From Fodinibius roseus (GTDB lineage Bacteria; Bacteroidota; Rhodothermia; Balneolales; Balneolaceae): DNA of 33,706 bases. How positions within the stretch are numbered: position 1 is the first letter of the stretch; every line of letters starts with the position of its first letter. The notes under the pieces were generated by a model. It saw nothing but the letters and a program-made list of their open reading frames with translations. It ran no database searches and was not told the origin of the DNA. Position numbers and translations under genes: made by a program. Of this stretch, positions 8,695-14,902 are shown piece by piece. The stretch lies in NCBI RefSeq assembly GCF_900129315.1, contig NZ_FQUS01000029.1, positions 1 to 33,706 of the forward strand. Direction: 5' to 3'.

Positions 8695-8782
8695 GGGAAT
8701 GGTTTAAAATTCCCAAAACCAAGGCGGGGTTGGTTTGATGTGGTTCTCGCTTGCGAGAAATAAGGGGGGGGGTATTTTTTTT
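8695..8782. promoter_or_regulatory. Hairpin leader with nine-G and eight-T tracts
   Basis: Upstream of the 119-residue gene are three stem-loops: GGGAAT/ATTCCC (8695-8714, 8-base loop), CCAA-AACC with GGTTGG (about 8714-8733), and TTCTCGC-TT-GCGAGAA (8744-8759). The last is nearly a perfect palindrome that could equally be a protein operator. Beyond them are a run of nine G (8764-8772) and a run of eight T (8775-8782). Homopolymer G runs of this length are slippage-prone and often tune expression by phase variation; here that is an inference from length and position only. Confidence 0.45.
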
Positions 8783-8811
8783 AGAAAAAATTTTTTAAGA
8801 GGCAAACTGCC

Positions 8812-8935
8812 AAGTCTGGATAGGCAATACGCTATACGTCTTCATTATTTGCAGAATAAATCTTGTCCTATTCACTGCCAACTACATGCGGTTAAATTTT
8901 TGTTCTGTAAATAATAAAGATGGTTAGGGGGCTAA
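8812..8935 (+). repeat. Long degenerate repeat, unit A
   Basis: Unit A and unit B (9049-9172) align over about 120 bases. Shared blocks in order are GGATAGG, TA.GCTAT, AGAATAAA, ATTCACTGCC, CTACATG, GTTCTGTAAATAA, AATAAAG and GGGGGCTAA. The units are diverged but collinear, which points to constrained segments rather than recent duplication. Within unit A GGATAGG (8818-8824) can pair with CCTATTC, so a folded RNA is possible. The 3' portion (about 8903-8935) is the part also found in units C and D. Confidence 0.65.
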
Positions 8936-8966
8936 CGGTTTCTGCTTACCAACCAGTGATACCCAA

Positions 8967-9037
8967 GACTTGAAATCAAGTCATTAAATGAAAGTATGTA
9001 ATAACTATGGTATTCTCTATTAATGACGTGATTTCAA
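8967..9037. repeat. 18-base inverted repeat with nested palindrome
   Basis: TTGAAATCAAGTCATTAA (8970-8987) and TTAATGACGTGATTTCAA (9020-9037) are inverted copies with one mismatch, 32 bases apart. Overlapping the left arm is GACTTGA-AA-TCAAGTC (8967-8982), a perfect palindrome with two central bases; the right arm's single mismatch breaks the equivalent palindrome. This looks like a strong and a weak binding site for a dimeric regulator or initiator, or a cruciform. It sits between repeat units A and B. Confidence 0.6.
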
Positions 9038-9048
9038 AGGTAGACCAA

Positions 9049-9172
9049 AGGTCGGATAGGTAGTAAGCTATTAGACTTTATCATTTAGAGAATAAAAATA
9101 TAGCCATATTCACTGCCTGCTACATGGAGTTTTATCTGTTCTGTAAATAAATAAAGAGGTGAGGGGGGCTAA
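9049..9172 (+). repeat. Long degenerate repeat, unit B
   Basis: Second copy of the roughly 120-base unit, about 237 bases downstream of unit A in the same orientation. Its 3' core reads TTCTGTAAATAAATAAAG followed by AGGTGAGGGGGGCTAA (9139-9172), against a one-base-shorter version in unit A. See unit A for the shared blocks. Confidence 0.65.
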
Positions 9173-9190
9173 ATTTTACCGTTGTTACAA

Positions 9191-9266
9191 CGAATAGCGA
9201 TTACATCCAATATTATCATTCGCCGGGGGAATTTTCTCTACTGTAAATGAATAAGTGGAGGGGAAA
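9191..9266 (+). repeat. Partial repeat, unit C
   Basis: ACTGTAAATGAATAAGTGGA and the following GGGGAAA (about 9239-9266) match the 3' core of units A and B. Upstream CGAATAGCGATTACATCC (9191-9208) resembles the TTCACTGCC..CTACATG part in shortened form. The orientation is the same as A and B, with spacing of about 100 bases from B. Confidence 0.45.
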
Positions 9267-9340
9267 TCTCTCGAAAAATGTTTTAGTAAACGAAATAGTC
9301 CAAATGTTATATAATTAAAGGAATGCCCTTCTTTGTCATG

Positions 9341-9369
9341 TTTCCTCCCCCTTTATCATATTTACAGAT
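9341..9369 (-). repeat. Partial repeat, unit D (inverted)
   Basis: Read on the minus strand, ATCTGTAAATATGATAAAGG followed by GGGAGGAAA matches the 3' core of units A-C. This single inverted copy faces the other three, so the array is not a simple tandem duplication. Confidence 0.5.
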
Positions 9370-9583
9370 CAGATGGGGACCTCAAACTCTGCAAAATAAT
9401 CAAATTAGCATATACCATAGGGTTTCTACACCCTTTGGAATATACCCCCGGCTACTGGAAGTGTCATATTGTATAGATGCCCTTCAAAAATAGATGAGGA
9501 TTATTTCCCCTTGAAATCCACTTACGGTGGCAGGAACTTGCTCCCGCACTACGTGATAATTTTAAAATAAAAAGGCAGGAATA

Positions 9584-9711
9584 TTCCAGTCTAAAAATGG
9601 ACTAAGTATGGTTAATGTATAATATTTAAATAGGTATATAATTATATTATAATTACTAATAATAATAGCTAATAAAATAATATACTTATATAGTCCACTT
9701 TTGAACTGGAA
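9584..9711. other. AT-rich segment flanked by 21-base inverted repeats (candidate origin)
   Basis: Arms at 9584-9604 and 9691-9711 match in inverted orientation at 18 of 21 positions (cores CCAGT, AAAA and TGGACTA). Between them lie 86 bases composed almost only of A and T. The structure lies 19 bases past the stop of the winged-helix-like replication gene and faces the repeat units. An easily melted segment bounded by initiator-sized inverted repeats next to an SF3 helicase operon is what a satellite replication origin would look like. A miniature inverted-repeat element is the main alternative. Confidence 0.45.
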
Positions 9712-9730
9712 ATTGGTTACCTCAATTTTA

Positions 9731-10264
9731 TCACGTTATAGAAGGACCTGGGTCCTTGTTTTCTTCTATGTCTTCCGGGGGGGTAACCTTATGAGCATCC
9801 TCATAGGAAGAAGCTCCATGATAATCATACCTATAGCATAAATCTTTTTTATAGGTTTCAACATCTTTTTTTGGCAGGTCACCAAAATCATATATTTTTT
9901 CCAGCGAATTTTTAATGCACTCATAATCAATGGTATACCTGTTGAGCTGTCTAGTACCATCGCTCTCTTCTCTTTTGATTTGTAAATACCCGTCTTCTTC
10001 CAACTCTCCTAGATATTTGGCTACAGAGCCTTTACTCATCTGCGTAGCTTCTGTTATCATTGTATATTTTTGGGTAAAACTTTCCCCTTTTTTGCCATGC
10101 TTTCTAGCGGTGATGAGCATGTACTCATACAGGAATATTTTTTTGAGATTCCAATCGGGATGATATCCGCCTAACCTGTTAAACTGAATGGCGAATAAAT
10201 TAATTTTAGATTCTTTCTTCCCTGATTCCCCTTTCCACTCTTTGTAGCTTCCGTGATCATACAT
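9731..10264 (-). CDS. Winged-helix-like protein of the replication operon
   Basis: This 177-residue cytosolic protein has a central region (about residues 45-115) with the pattern of a winged-helix or MarR/replication-initiator type HTH. A helix with TARKHGKKGESF precedes ITEATQMSKGSVAKYLGELE, whose ATQMSKGSVAKYLGELEEDG segment is a classic recognition helix followed by a wing (YLQIKREE). The C-terminal 60 residues are polar and likely disordered. I chose the ATG at 10262-10264, which overlaps the preceding stop by 8 bases (ATGTATGA) and has AAGGTG about 7 bases upstream; an earlier in-frame ATG at 10297 would overlap by 41 bases. Last gene of the HTH-helicase operon. It could be a replication initiator or a regulator; the family is not recognised with certainty. 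Confidence 0.7.
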   Translation of the reverse strand: MYDHGSYKEWKGESGKKESKINLFAIQFNRLGGYHPDWNLKKIFLYEYMLITARKHGKKGESFTQKYTMITEATQMSKGSVAKYLGELEEDGYLQIKREESDGTRQLNRYTIDYECIKNSLEKIYDFGDLPKKDVETYKKDLCYRYDYHGASSYEDAHKVTPPEDIEENKDPGPSIT

Positions 10265-10541
10265 AAGTTTCACCTTGATTTTGTAGGTATTCGTCAATTT
10301 CTATTTTGTTAAAATAATTCGTGCCTCCAAGCTTTCGGGCTTTAATAACACCTTCGGCTTTTAACACACTTATTTGAGAGGTTGACAGGCTTAGGTACTC
10401 CGCCAATTCACCTGTACGCAGCCACCTCTTATTGAGTTGAATTTCATTTATTGCCGCTTTCAGTTTTGTTTCCAGGATGTCCATAAATTCCTGTTTGAAT
10501 TCATCAAGATCCTGTCTTGTCAGTAGTTCTGATTGTTTCAT
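10257..10541 (-). CDS. Helix-turn-helix (excisionase/MerR-type) DNA-binding protein
   Basis: This 94-residue protein has an N-terminal helical segment (about 1-40) followed by an HTH_17-type domain. WLRTGELAEYLSLSTSQISV, then KAEGVIKARKLGGTNYFNKIEIDEYL, is the excisionase/MerR winged helix with the usual terminal 'I-D-E-Y-L' helix. Such proteins bind bent DNA as excisionases or as regulators of element genes. It lies 60 bases downstream of the helicase gene and overlaps the next gene by 8 bases, so it is part of the same operon. It is a distant relative of the HTH protein at 12119-12403, which shares this layout. Confidence 0.8.
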   Translation of the reverse strand: MKQSELLTRQDLDEFKQEFMDILETKLKAAINEIQLNKRWLRTGELAEYLSLSTSQISVLKAEGVIKARKLGGTNYFNKIEIDEYLQNQGETYV

Positions 10542-10601
10542 AATTGATTATTTAATTAAAATTCATTCATTAGGTTTTTGAAAGACCTTACACAAGTTAC
10601 A

Positions 10602-12116
10602 CTAATTCTCTTCGTATAGATGTACGTCATAGTATACACCGTCATTTTTCCGCTTCCTTTGGATTCCATTTCTCATTAAGGCTTGGGAAAATTGTTTAAT
10701 ACCTAAACGGCTATAACCATAATCTAAGCAGTAATTTGAGTATTGTTCATGTAGCTCACTCGATTTTTTTGGATTCTGAAATTCATCTTGAAAATGATAA
10801 AGGAAGGAATTAACAGTATCTGATTCCCTACGGTAAGCTTGTAAAATACGGTCAGCACTTTCACATTTTGAGAATTCTTGTTGATTTTCTAACCGGACGA
10901 GTCCTTCTAAGACCCAGTTCATAATCCCGGGTAATTCATCTTCAGTAATTTTATCTGCTAAGCGAAGATCTACTTTTTCATCCGGTATATAGATCTCATA
11001 ATGTATAATGAGGAAGCGTCGGAAAAACCCCTCGGAGTAGTCTTTTGTATCGGGCAGCTGATTACAGTTGAAAGCCAGACGAGCATAATCCTCCATTTCA
11101 AAAGGTTTTCCGTATGGATATCTAGCACTAACCTTCTCACCTGATGCCAGTTTTTTGAATATATCAGAATTTACTTTTGTGGATATTTCGCCAGAGTAAT
11201 TCAGCAAAGCATCGGATAAATCACCAATGAAATAGAGTTTGCTATCTGAGAGAGATTCCAATGTATGGCTACATAAATTTTCTGATCCAAGCAAAGCGGA
11301 AGTGATATCCAGCTGGACACTTTTACCGTTTCTGCCAGTTCCATATAAGATAAGTGCTTTCTCGTGTTTGATGTCGGAAAATACAGACCCCAAAAACTCG
11401 GCTAATACTTTCTGTTTGTCCTTTTCAGGAATAACGTAATTGAGATATTCCTTGTACATCGGGCATTCTGCCTGCGGATCATATTCATATGGCAGGACAT
11501 ACCTGATGAAGTCGTCAGGGTTATGGTTCCTAAGCGTAAAATTTCCAGAACCGTCAAATTCCAGGGTGCCATTTTGAAAATTTAATAAGGTGCCTTCTGT
11601 TTTAGTGGGTTTTATATGAGCGGACTTTTTGAATTGCTCCAATCCTTGTCTTATGAAACTAGCGTCAAGTGCCATTGTTTTGGGAACGCCCAATAGATAG
11701 TAGCATTTTTCCAGAAACTTTTGGAAATCAGGTACTGGATATTTATCCCAGCATAAACCGTTAAACACAAAAACAGCACCGTTTCTAGCAGCTAGGGGGT
11801 ACGACAGTTCCTTAGCTTTTTCGAGTATTTCCCACGTTGATATTACTTTATAGTCTCTTTGGGTTGGATCTTTTCCATCCAGCAGATTTTCTATATCTGC
11901 CATCTTATTATTTATTTTTTCTTCATCAGCTTCCTCATTTTCTTTTTTCTTGTGTAGCTTGCTTAATCTTTCCTCTATTTTTTGGCTGTTTGGATGCAGT
12001 TTTAATTTAAAATTTATTTTTTCGAGGGATTCCAATATATCCTTTAGGACGTCCTCGGTTTTTTGTTGTGTAACTTGTGTAGGGTTTTCCGAACCTTTTT
12101 TGTAATCAGTAAACAT
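10602..12116 (-). CDS. P4/D5-type SF3 helicase, replication protein of the element
   Basis: This 504-residue protein belongs to the phage/plasmid D5-P4 alpha group of replication helicases. After a charged coiled-coil N-terminus (about 1-80) comes a D5_N-like region (about 95-240), then Walker A GTGRNGKS at 259-266 and the SF3 core with LLNYSGEIST and the sensor-1-like RLAFNCNQLP. A C-terminal winged-helix-like tail ends the protein. No archaeo-eukaryotic primase or TOPRIM domain is visible at the N-terminus. If it is a full replicase it must recruit a primase, unlike P4 alpha. It starts 2 bases after the upstream HTH gene. The likely substrate is the repeat-rich block at 8.65-9.73 kb as origin. 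Confidence 0.85.
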   Translation of the reverse strand: MFTDYKKGSENPTQVTQQKTEDVLKDILESLEKINFKLKLHPNSQKIEERLSKLHKKKENEEADEEKINNKMADIENLLDGKDPTQRDYKVISTWEILEKAKELSYPLAARNGAVFVFNGLCWDKYPVPDFQKFLEKCYYLLGVPKTMALDASFIRQGLEQFKKSAHIKPTKTEGTLLNFQNGTLEFDGSGNFTLRNHNPDDFIRYVLPYEYDPQAECPMYKEYLNYVIPEKDKQKVLAEFLGSVFSDIKHEKALILYGTGRNGKSVQLDITSALLGSENLCSHTLESLSDSKLYFIGDLSDALLNYSGEISTKVNSDIFKKLASGEKVSARYPYGKPFEMEDYARLAFNCNQLPDTKDYSEGFFRRFLIIHYEIYIPDEKVDLRLADKITEDELPGIMNWVLEGLVRLENQQEFSKCESADRILQAYRRESDTVNSFLYHFQDEFQNPKKSSELHEQYSNYCLDYGYSRLGIKQFSQALMRNGIQRKRKNDGVYYDVHLYEEN

Positions 12117-12118
12117 AA

Positions 12119-12403
12119 TTACACCTCCGCTGCTATGTAGTTGACATTAAAGAACTCGTCCAGGTCTTCGGCTTTGAAATAGATCTTGCGACCGTTTTTC
12201 ACATAGGAGATTTGCTCGGTGTCCCTTAAGTACTGTAGATGCCTCCGAGAGACATCTAATATCTCGCATGTCTCTTCAATGGTATAGTAGTCTTTGCGAT
12301 TTGTTTTCTTGATTATTTCGGGGAGCTTGTCGGAAACTGTTTTTTCAACAGCTTTTTGAATAATCTCCTCAAGCTCATCTTTTGTGGGTATAAATGTATG
12401 CAT
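12119..12403 (-). CDS. Helix-turn-helix (excisionase-type) DNA-binding protein
   Basis: This 94-residue protein has a charged N-terminal helix (1-38) and an HTH_17 domain: YYTIEETCEILDVSRRHLQY followed by the wing ISYVKNGRKIYFKAEDLDEF. This is the architecture of element-encoded excisionase or repressor proteins. It is the first gene of the replication operon, 2 bases ahead of the helicase. A double inverted repeat sits directly above its start (12407-12448), the natural place for its own operator, so it may autoregulate. It resembles the protein at 10257-10541 in layout but not closely in sequence. Confidence 0.85.
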   Translation of the reverse strand: MHTFIPTKDELEEIIQKAVEKTVSDKLPEIIKKTNRKDYYTIEETCEILDVSRRHLQYLRDTEQISYVKNGRKIYFKAEDLDEFFNVNYIAAEV

Positions 12404-12406
12404 GAT

Positions 12407-12448
12407 GTTACTCGTTTTGTTGAAAATTTAATTCAACAGTAGAGTAAC
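12407..12448. promoter_or_regulatory. Double inverted repeat upstream of the replication operon
   Basis: GTTACTC (12407-12413) pairs with GAGTAAC (12442-12448), and inside it TGTTGAA (12418-12424) pairs with TTCAACA (12432-12438), with spacers of 4, 7 and 3 bases. Two concentric perfect 7-base inverted repeats this close to the start codon (4 bases) could be a regulator binding site or a 5' untranslated stem-loop that hides the ribosome binding region. Confidence 0.55.
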
Positions 12449-12467
12449 AGATAAGCTAAAAGAGCTC

Positions 12468-12507
12468 GATTGCAAGCTTATTGAAAGGTTGTTGCAATCT
12501 TATTTGA
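12468..12507. repeat. Overlapping inverted and direct repeats after the 278-aa gene
   Basis: GATTGCAA (12468-12475) and TTGCAATC (12492-12499) are perfect inverted 8-mers. TGCAAGCTTATTGAA (from 12471) and TGCAATCTTATTTGAA (from 12493) are near-identical direct repeats 22 bases apart, about two helical turns. Read on the minus strand the inverted pair is followed by GAGCTCTTTT, so it may also serve as a weak terminator for the gene ending at 12522. Two-turn spacing fits a dimeric DNA-binding protein, possibly the HTH protein encoded next door. Confidence 0.5.
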
Positions 12508-12521
12508 ATATTCGAATTGCG

Positions 12522-13358
12522 TTATTTTGTTGTGCGTGAGTAGTAAAATTGCAACCAACTTTGCTCCCAGTTTTTGAGTGTATTATCATGATCGGGGAAA
12601 GAAATTTTCTTTTTCTTCAACTCCTTTTTAGCTGAAGCTCTTGGGTAACTTACTCCTTGATATTCATTCCAATGGATTAGATAATTGTAGATTAAATCTT
12701 GTGAGTAGCTGGCTCTTTCGGCAAACTTTTTTGAGAACTCTTTTATGAGGTTTTTGATAGAAGGTGGTAATTGACCCTCTGAAGAGTTAAGTTGTTCTTC
12801 AATTTTATTGAATTCAGATAATAGTAGGTGTATTTCAAATGTTTCATTAACTCGAAACTCATTTAGGTGACTGCCGCTGGAAGGATCAGCTGATATTTTA
12901 GTATAACTTTTTTGGGATTTCCCATTTCGGTCTCTATTTAAAATTTCCTTACATATTTCAGGTGTAAATGCCGTTAAGTCTAAATTTTCGTTTAGTTTAG
13001 ATAATCTGTTAGCTCTCGTATTTTCTATTCTCTTCTCAAGATAGATTTTACGTTGTTTTAAATATTTATCTTGATCAGCTTTGTTTTGGAAGCTATTAAT
13101 CTTTTGTGTCGCTTGTTTTACATGATAGTTAAGTAATATTTTATACGCCTCTTTCTGCTTTTTTCTGACCTTTTTGAAATCTTCCTCTTTCATTCTACCT
13201 AACTTATACAAAGCCAAAGGAATATCAGATGCTTCCTCCGACGGTAAGTGCTTATTTATTTCAAATAGGCTTACTCTCTCATCTTCTGGATACTGAGTCG
13301 GAAGAGTTTCACCATTATCCCAATCTTCAAATGTATATTGTTTTTTTGATTTACTCAT
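12522..13358 (-). CDS. Unrecognised coiled-coil protein next to the integrase (278 aa)
   Basis: I do not recognise this 278-residue protein. It is very rich in lysine, glutamate and asparagine, with a long predicted coiled coil from about residue 55 to 125 (EEDFKKVRKKQKEAYKIL and the following EKRIENTRANRLSKLNENL). A second helical segment lies at about 175-225, and a basic C-terminal motif includes ASAKKELKKKKISF. It has no signal peptide, membrane helix or catalytic motif. It ends 9 bases before the integrase gene stop-side neighbour begins on the same strand, so the two are probably co-transcribed (integrase first). Such integrase-linked genes often encode directionality factors or DNA-binding partners, but nothing in the sequence proves that here. 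Confidence 0.7.
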   Translation of the reverse strand: MSKSKKQYTFEDWDNGETLPTQYPEDERVSLFEINKHLPSEEASDIPLALYKLGRMKEEDFKKVRKKQKEAYKILLNYHVKQATQKINSFQNKADQDKYLKQRKIYLEKRIENTRANRLSKLNENLDLTAFTPEICKEILNRDRNGKSQKSYTKISADPSSGSHLNEFRVNETFEIHLLLSEFNKIEEQLNSSEGQLPPSIKNLIKEFSKKFAERASYSQDLIYNYLIHWNEYQGVSYPRASAKKELKKKKISFPDHDNTLKNWEQSWLQFYYSRTTK

Positions 13359-13367
13359 GATTAGGTG

Positions 13368-14684
13368 CTAACTGAATAACTTGTTCATGCTTTTATCTAA
13401 CAGCTCTTCGTCAAAAGTTTTAAGGTATTCCTCCGTTACTTTTAAATCAGAATGTCCTAATGCCTTGCTAATGGCATATAAATCCATTCCTTTTTTCAGG
13501 GCATAGTGAGCAAAGGAATGGCGGCTCACGTGAAAGGATATATTAGCCTGTATTCCCGCTTTTCCTGCAATGATTTTTAGGCGTTTGTTTGCCTGGACAT
13601 TCTTACTGCTGATTTTTCTACGCAATTCCATCGGATCTTCATAATGCTCATCCAGGATAGGGAAAATATACTCATTTGCATGCGATTGTGCATATTGGTG
13701 AATCATAGGCATTAACAGGTCCATTGGGTCAACGGCTTTTTGTAATGTATCCTTAGGATCCCTTCTGGAGAGTATGATATACTGACCACAATTTGTAACA
13801 TAGTGCAACAACAGCTGATACATTGGAGGGAGCTGATTAATGCTTTTTTGTTTCCCGGTCTTATTCATTGCATAAACCAGCCGCCCATCAATGAGGTTTC
13901 CCCATGTCAGGCAGCATAAATCTCCAAAGCGAATACCCGCATTATAAAATGAATACATAAAATAATTACGCGTATGCCACACCTTAGAACCTTTTTCCAA
14001 ATTCAGATTTTCAATAGCCGAAATCTGGTCAAATGATAATTTTATTTTATTACTAGTTCTCTTTGGTTCCACCTTATCAACCCTGGAAAAGGGATCTTGT
14101 TTTATTTCTTCATTTTTGAAGAGCCAGTCTGTCATTCCTTTCAACCGCTGTATTTTTTTGCGGACCGTGTTATTAGCATTCCCCACTTCGGTAAGAAGAT
14201 AATCTTGAAAATCCTCAATCCACTGGGAGTCCAGGTTGTTAAGTTGATCGGGCTTTTTACGGTCTTTGATGAAGGATTTTAAATTACCAAGCACTACTTT
14301 AAAATGCCTGCGAGCCCAATACCTGTCTTCATCCTGTAGATATGTTCGGTATATTTCTCCCTGGTTAATAATAGAACGGTTATCCTTATCCTCAGAAATA
14401 GCGTCAAGCAGGGTATCTTTACTTAGGTTGCCATTTATTTCTAAATCATCTCTAACAGTTTCAACTTCACGATATAACCGCCGGAGCTTGATATTTATAT
14501 GTTTATATCGACGGTGTGACCCCTTGACCTCTTGCTCCTTATTATCCCAGTCTTTTTGCTTGACCCAAAAACCAGTACTCCTGTAACTGGACTTTCTATT
14601 TTCTGTGATCCGTAAATAGATAGGAATAGTGCCATCATCTCGCTGTCGTCTTTTGAGAAGAGTAAAGTTTATTGTTAGTCCCAT
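13368..14684 (-). CDS. int: Tyrosine-type site-specific integrase
   Basis: This 438-residue tyrosine recombinase inserts and excises the element by strand exchange between attP and attB. It has an N-terminal arm-binding domain (about 1-95, beginning MGLTINFTLLKRRQRDDGTI), a core-binding SAM-like domain (about 105-200) and a catalytic domain. The catalytic residues are Arg252 (GIRFGDL), His385 and Arg388 (HVSRH), His411 (LGHSD) and the nucleophile Tyr420 (TEEYLKTF). All are present, so it should be active. Length and layout match the phage-integrase-SAM-like integrases of Bacteroidota elements. It is the right-most gene of the element and is transcribed inward, as in P4-type elements whose att site lies just upstream of int. 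Confidence 0.95.
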   Translation of the reverse strand: MGLTINFTLLKRRQRDDGTIPIYLRITENRKSSYRSTGFWVKQKDWDNKEQEVKGSHRRYKHINIKLRRLYREVETVRDDLEINGNLSKDTLLDAISEDKDNRSIINQGEIYRTYLQDEDRYWARRHFKVVLGNLKSFIKDRKKPDQLNNLDSQWIEDFQDYLLTEVGNANNTVRKKIQRLKGMTDWLFKNEEIKQDPFSRVDKVEPKRTSNKIKLSFDQISAIENLNLEKGSKVWHTRNYFMYSFYNAGIRFGDLCCLTWGNLIDGRLVYAMNKTGKQKSINQLPPMYQLLLHYVTNCGQYIILSRRDPKDTLQKAVDPMDLLMPMIHQYAQSHANEYIFPILDEHYEDPMELRRKISSKNVQANKRLKIIAGKAGIQANISFHVSRHSFAHYALKKGMDLYAISKALGHSDLKVTEEYLKTFDEELLDKSMNKLFS

Positions 14685-14686
14685 GA

Positions 14687-14848
14687 TCTCTGTATGGATT
14701 ATTATCTGTTTATAACAAGGACAAAATTGTTACAAACAATAAGTGTATTATTTTACTAATAGTCAATGAAGAGCAGTACAATTATTGGTTTATGATCTTT
14801 AAAAAGGGATATTCAGAGAAGCCTAAGGAGGAGTACCCTAATATTTAA
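14687..14848 (+). pseudogene. Possible 3' remnant of the interrupted target gene at the right att site
   Basis: On the plus strand a frame is open for 53 codons from the TGA at 14684-14686 to a TAA at 14846-14848. It ends in YNYWFMIFKKGYSEKPKEEY followed by PNI and stop, with an intrinsic terminator 22 bases further on. The only ATG is 18 codons before the stop. A coding-looking tail with its own terminator directly behind the integrase is what one expects when an element integrates into the 3' end of a plus-strand gene. The part derived from the element and the part restored by the att core cannot be separated here. No tRNA 3' end is visible as an alternative target. Confidence 0.3.
14726..14740. 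promoter_or_regulatory. Palindrome ATTGTT-ACA-AACAAT upstream of int
   Basis: A perfect 6-base inverted repeat with a 3-base centre lies 42 bases above the integrase start. Its TTGTTACAA core also occurs in the palindrome at 9180-9192 of the repeat block. It may be an integrase arm site, an operator, or the att core region. Confidence 0.4.
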
Positions 14849-14870
14849 GTTCTGCATTACCCACACCCCA

Positions 14871-14902
14871 AAGGCCTTTAATCATATTAAGGGTCTTTTT
14901 TT
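14871..14902 (+). terminator. Plus-strand intrinsic terminator near the element's right end
   Basis: GGCCTTTAAT (14873-14882) pairs with ATTAAGGGTC (14886-14895), 10 pairs including two G-U, around a CAT loop, and is followed by seven T (14896-14902). There is no complete plus-strand gene upstream in the window, so it belongs to a gene whose body lies on the far side of the integrated element or to an unseen short transcript. Confidence 0.75.

Larger units (their letters stand above)
8652..9730. other. 1.08 kb repeat- and palindrome-rich non-coding block
   Basis: No open frame of note lies on either strand. The block separates the replication genes from the DUF3871 operon. From left to right it holds three hairpins and homopolymer tracts (8695-8782), a long degenerate repeat (unit A), an 18-base inverted repeat with a nested palindrome (8967-9037), unit B, the palindrome CGTTGT-T-ACAACG (9180-9192), partial unit C, inverted partial unit D and a small hairpin at about 9420-9435. 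It ends with an AT-rich stretch flanked by 21-base inverted repeats (9584-9711). The organisation resembles replication origins of satellites and plasmids (P4 ori/crr, iterons), but a structured RNA cluster is also possible. Confidence 0.7.

Noticed and set aside
8652-9730. CRISPR array in the repeat block
   Set aside because: Units are about 120 bases, degenerate, irregularly spaced and one is inverted; there are no uniform short repeats and spacers and no cas genes.
14097-14586. Plus-strand frames inside the integrase gene
   Set aside because: Antisense shadows of a clear tyrosine recombinase.
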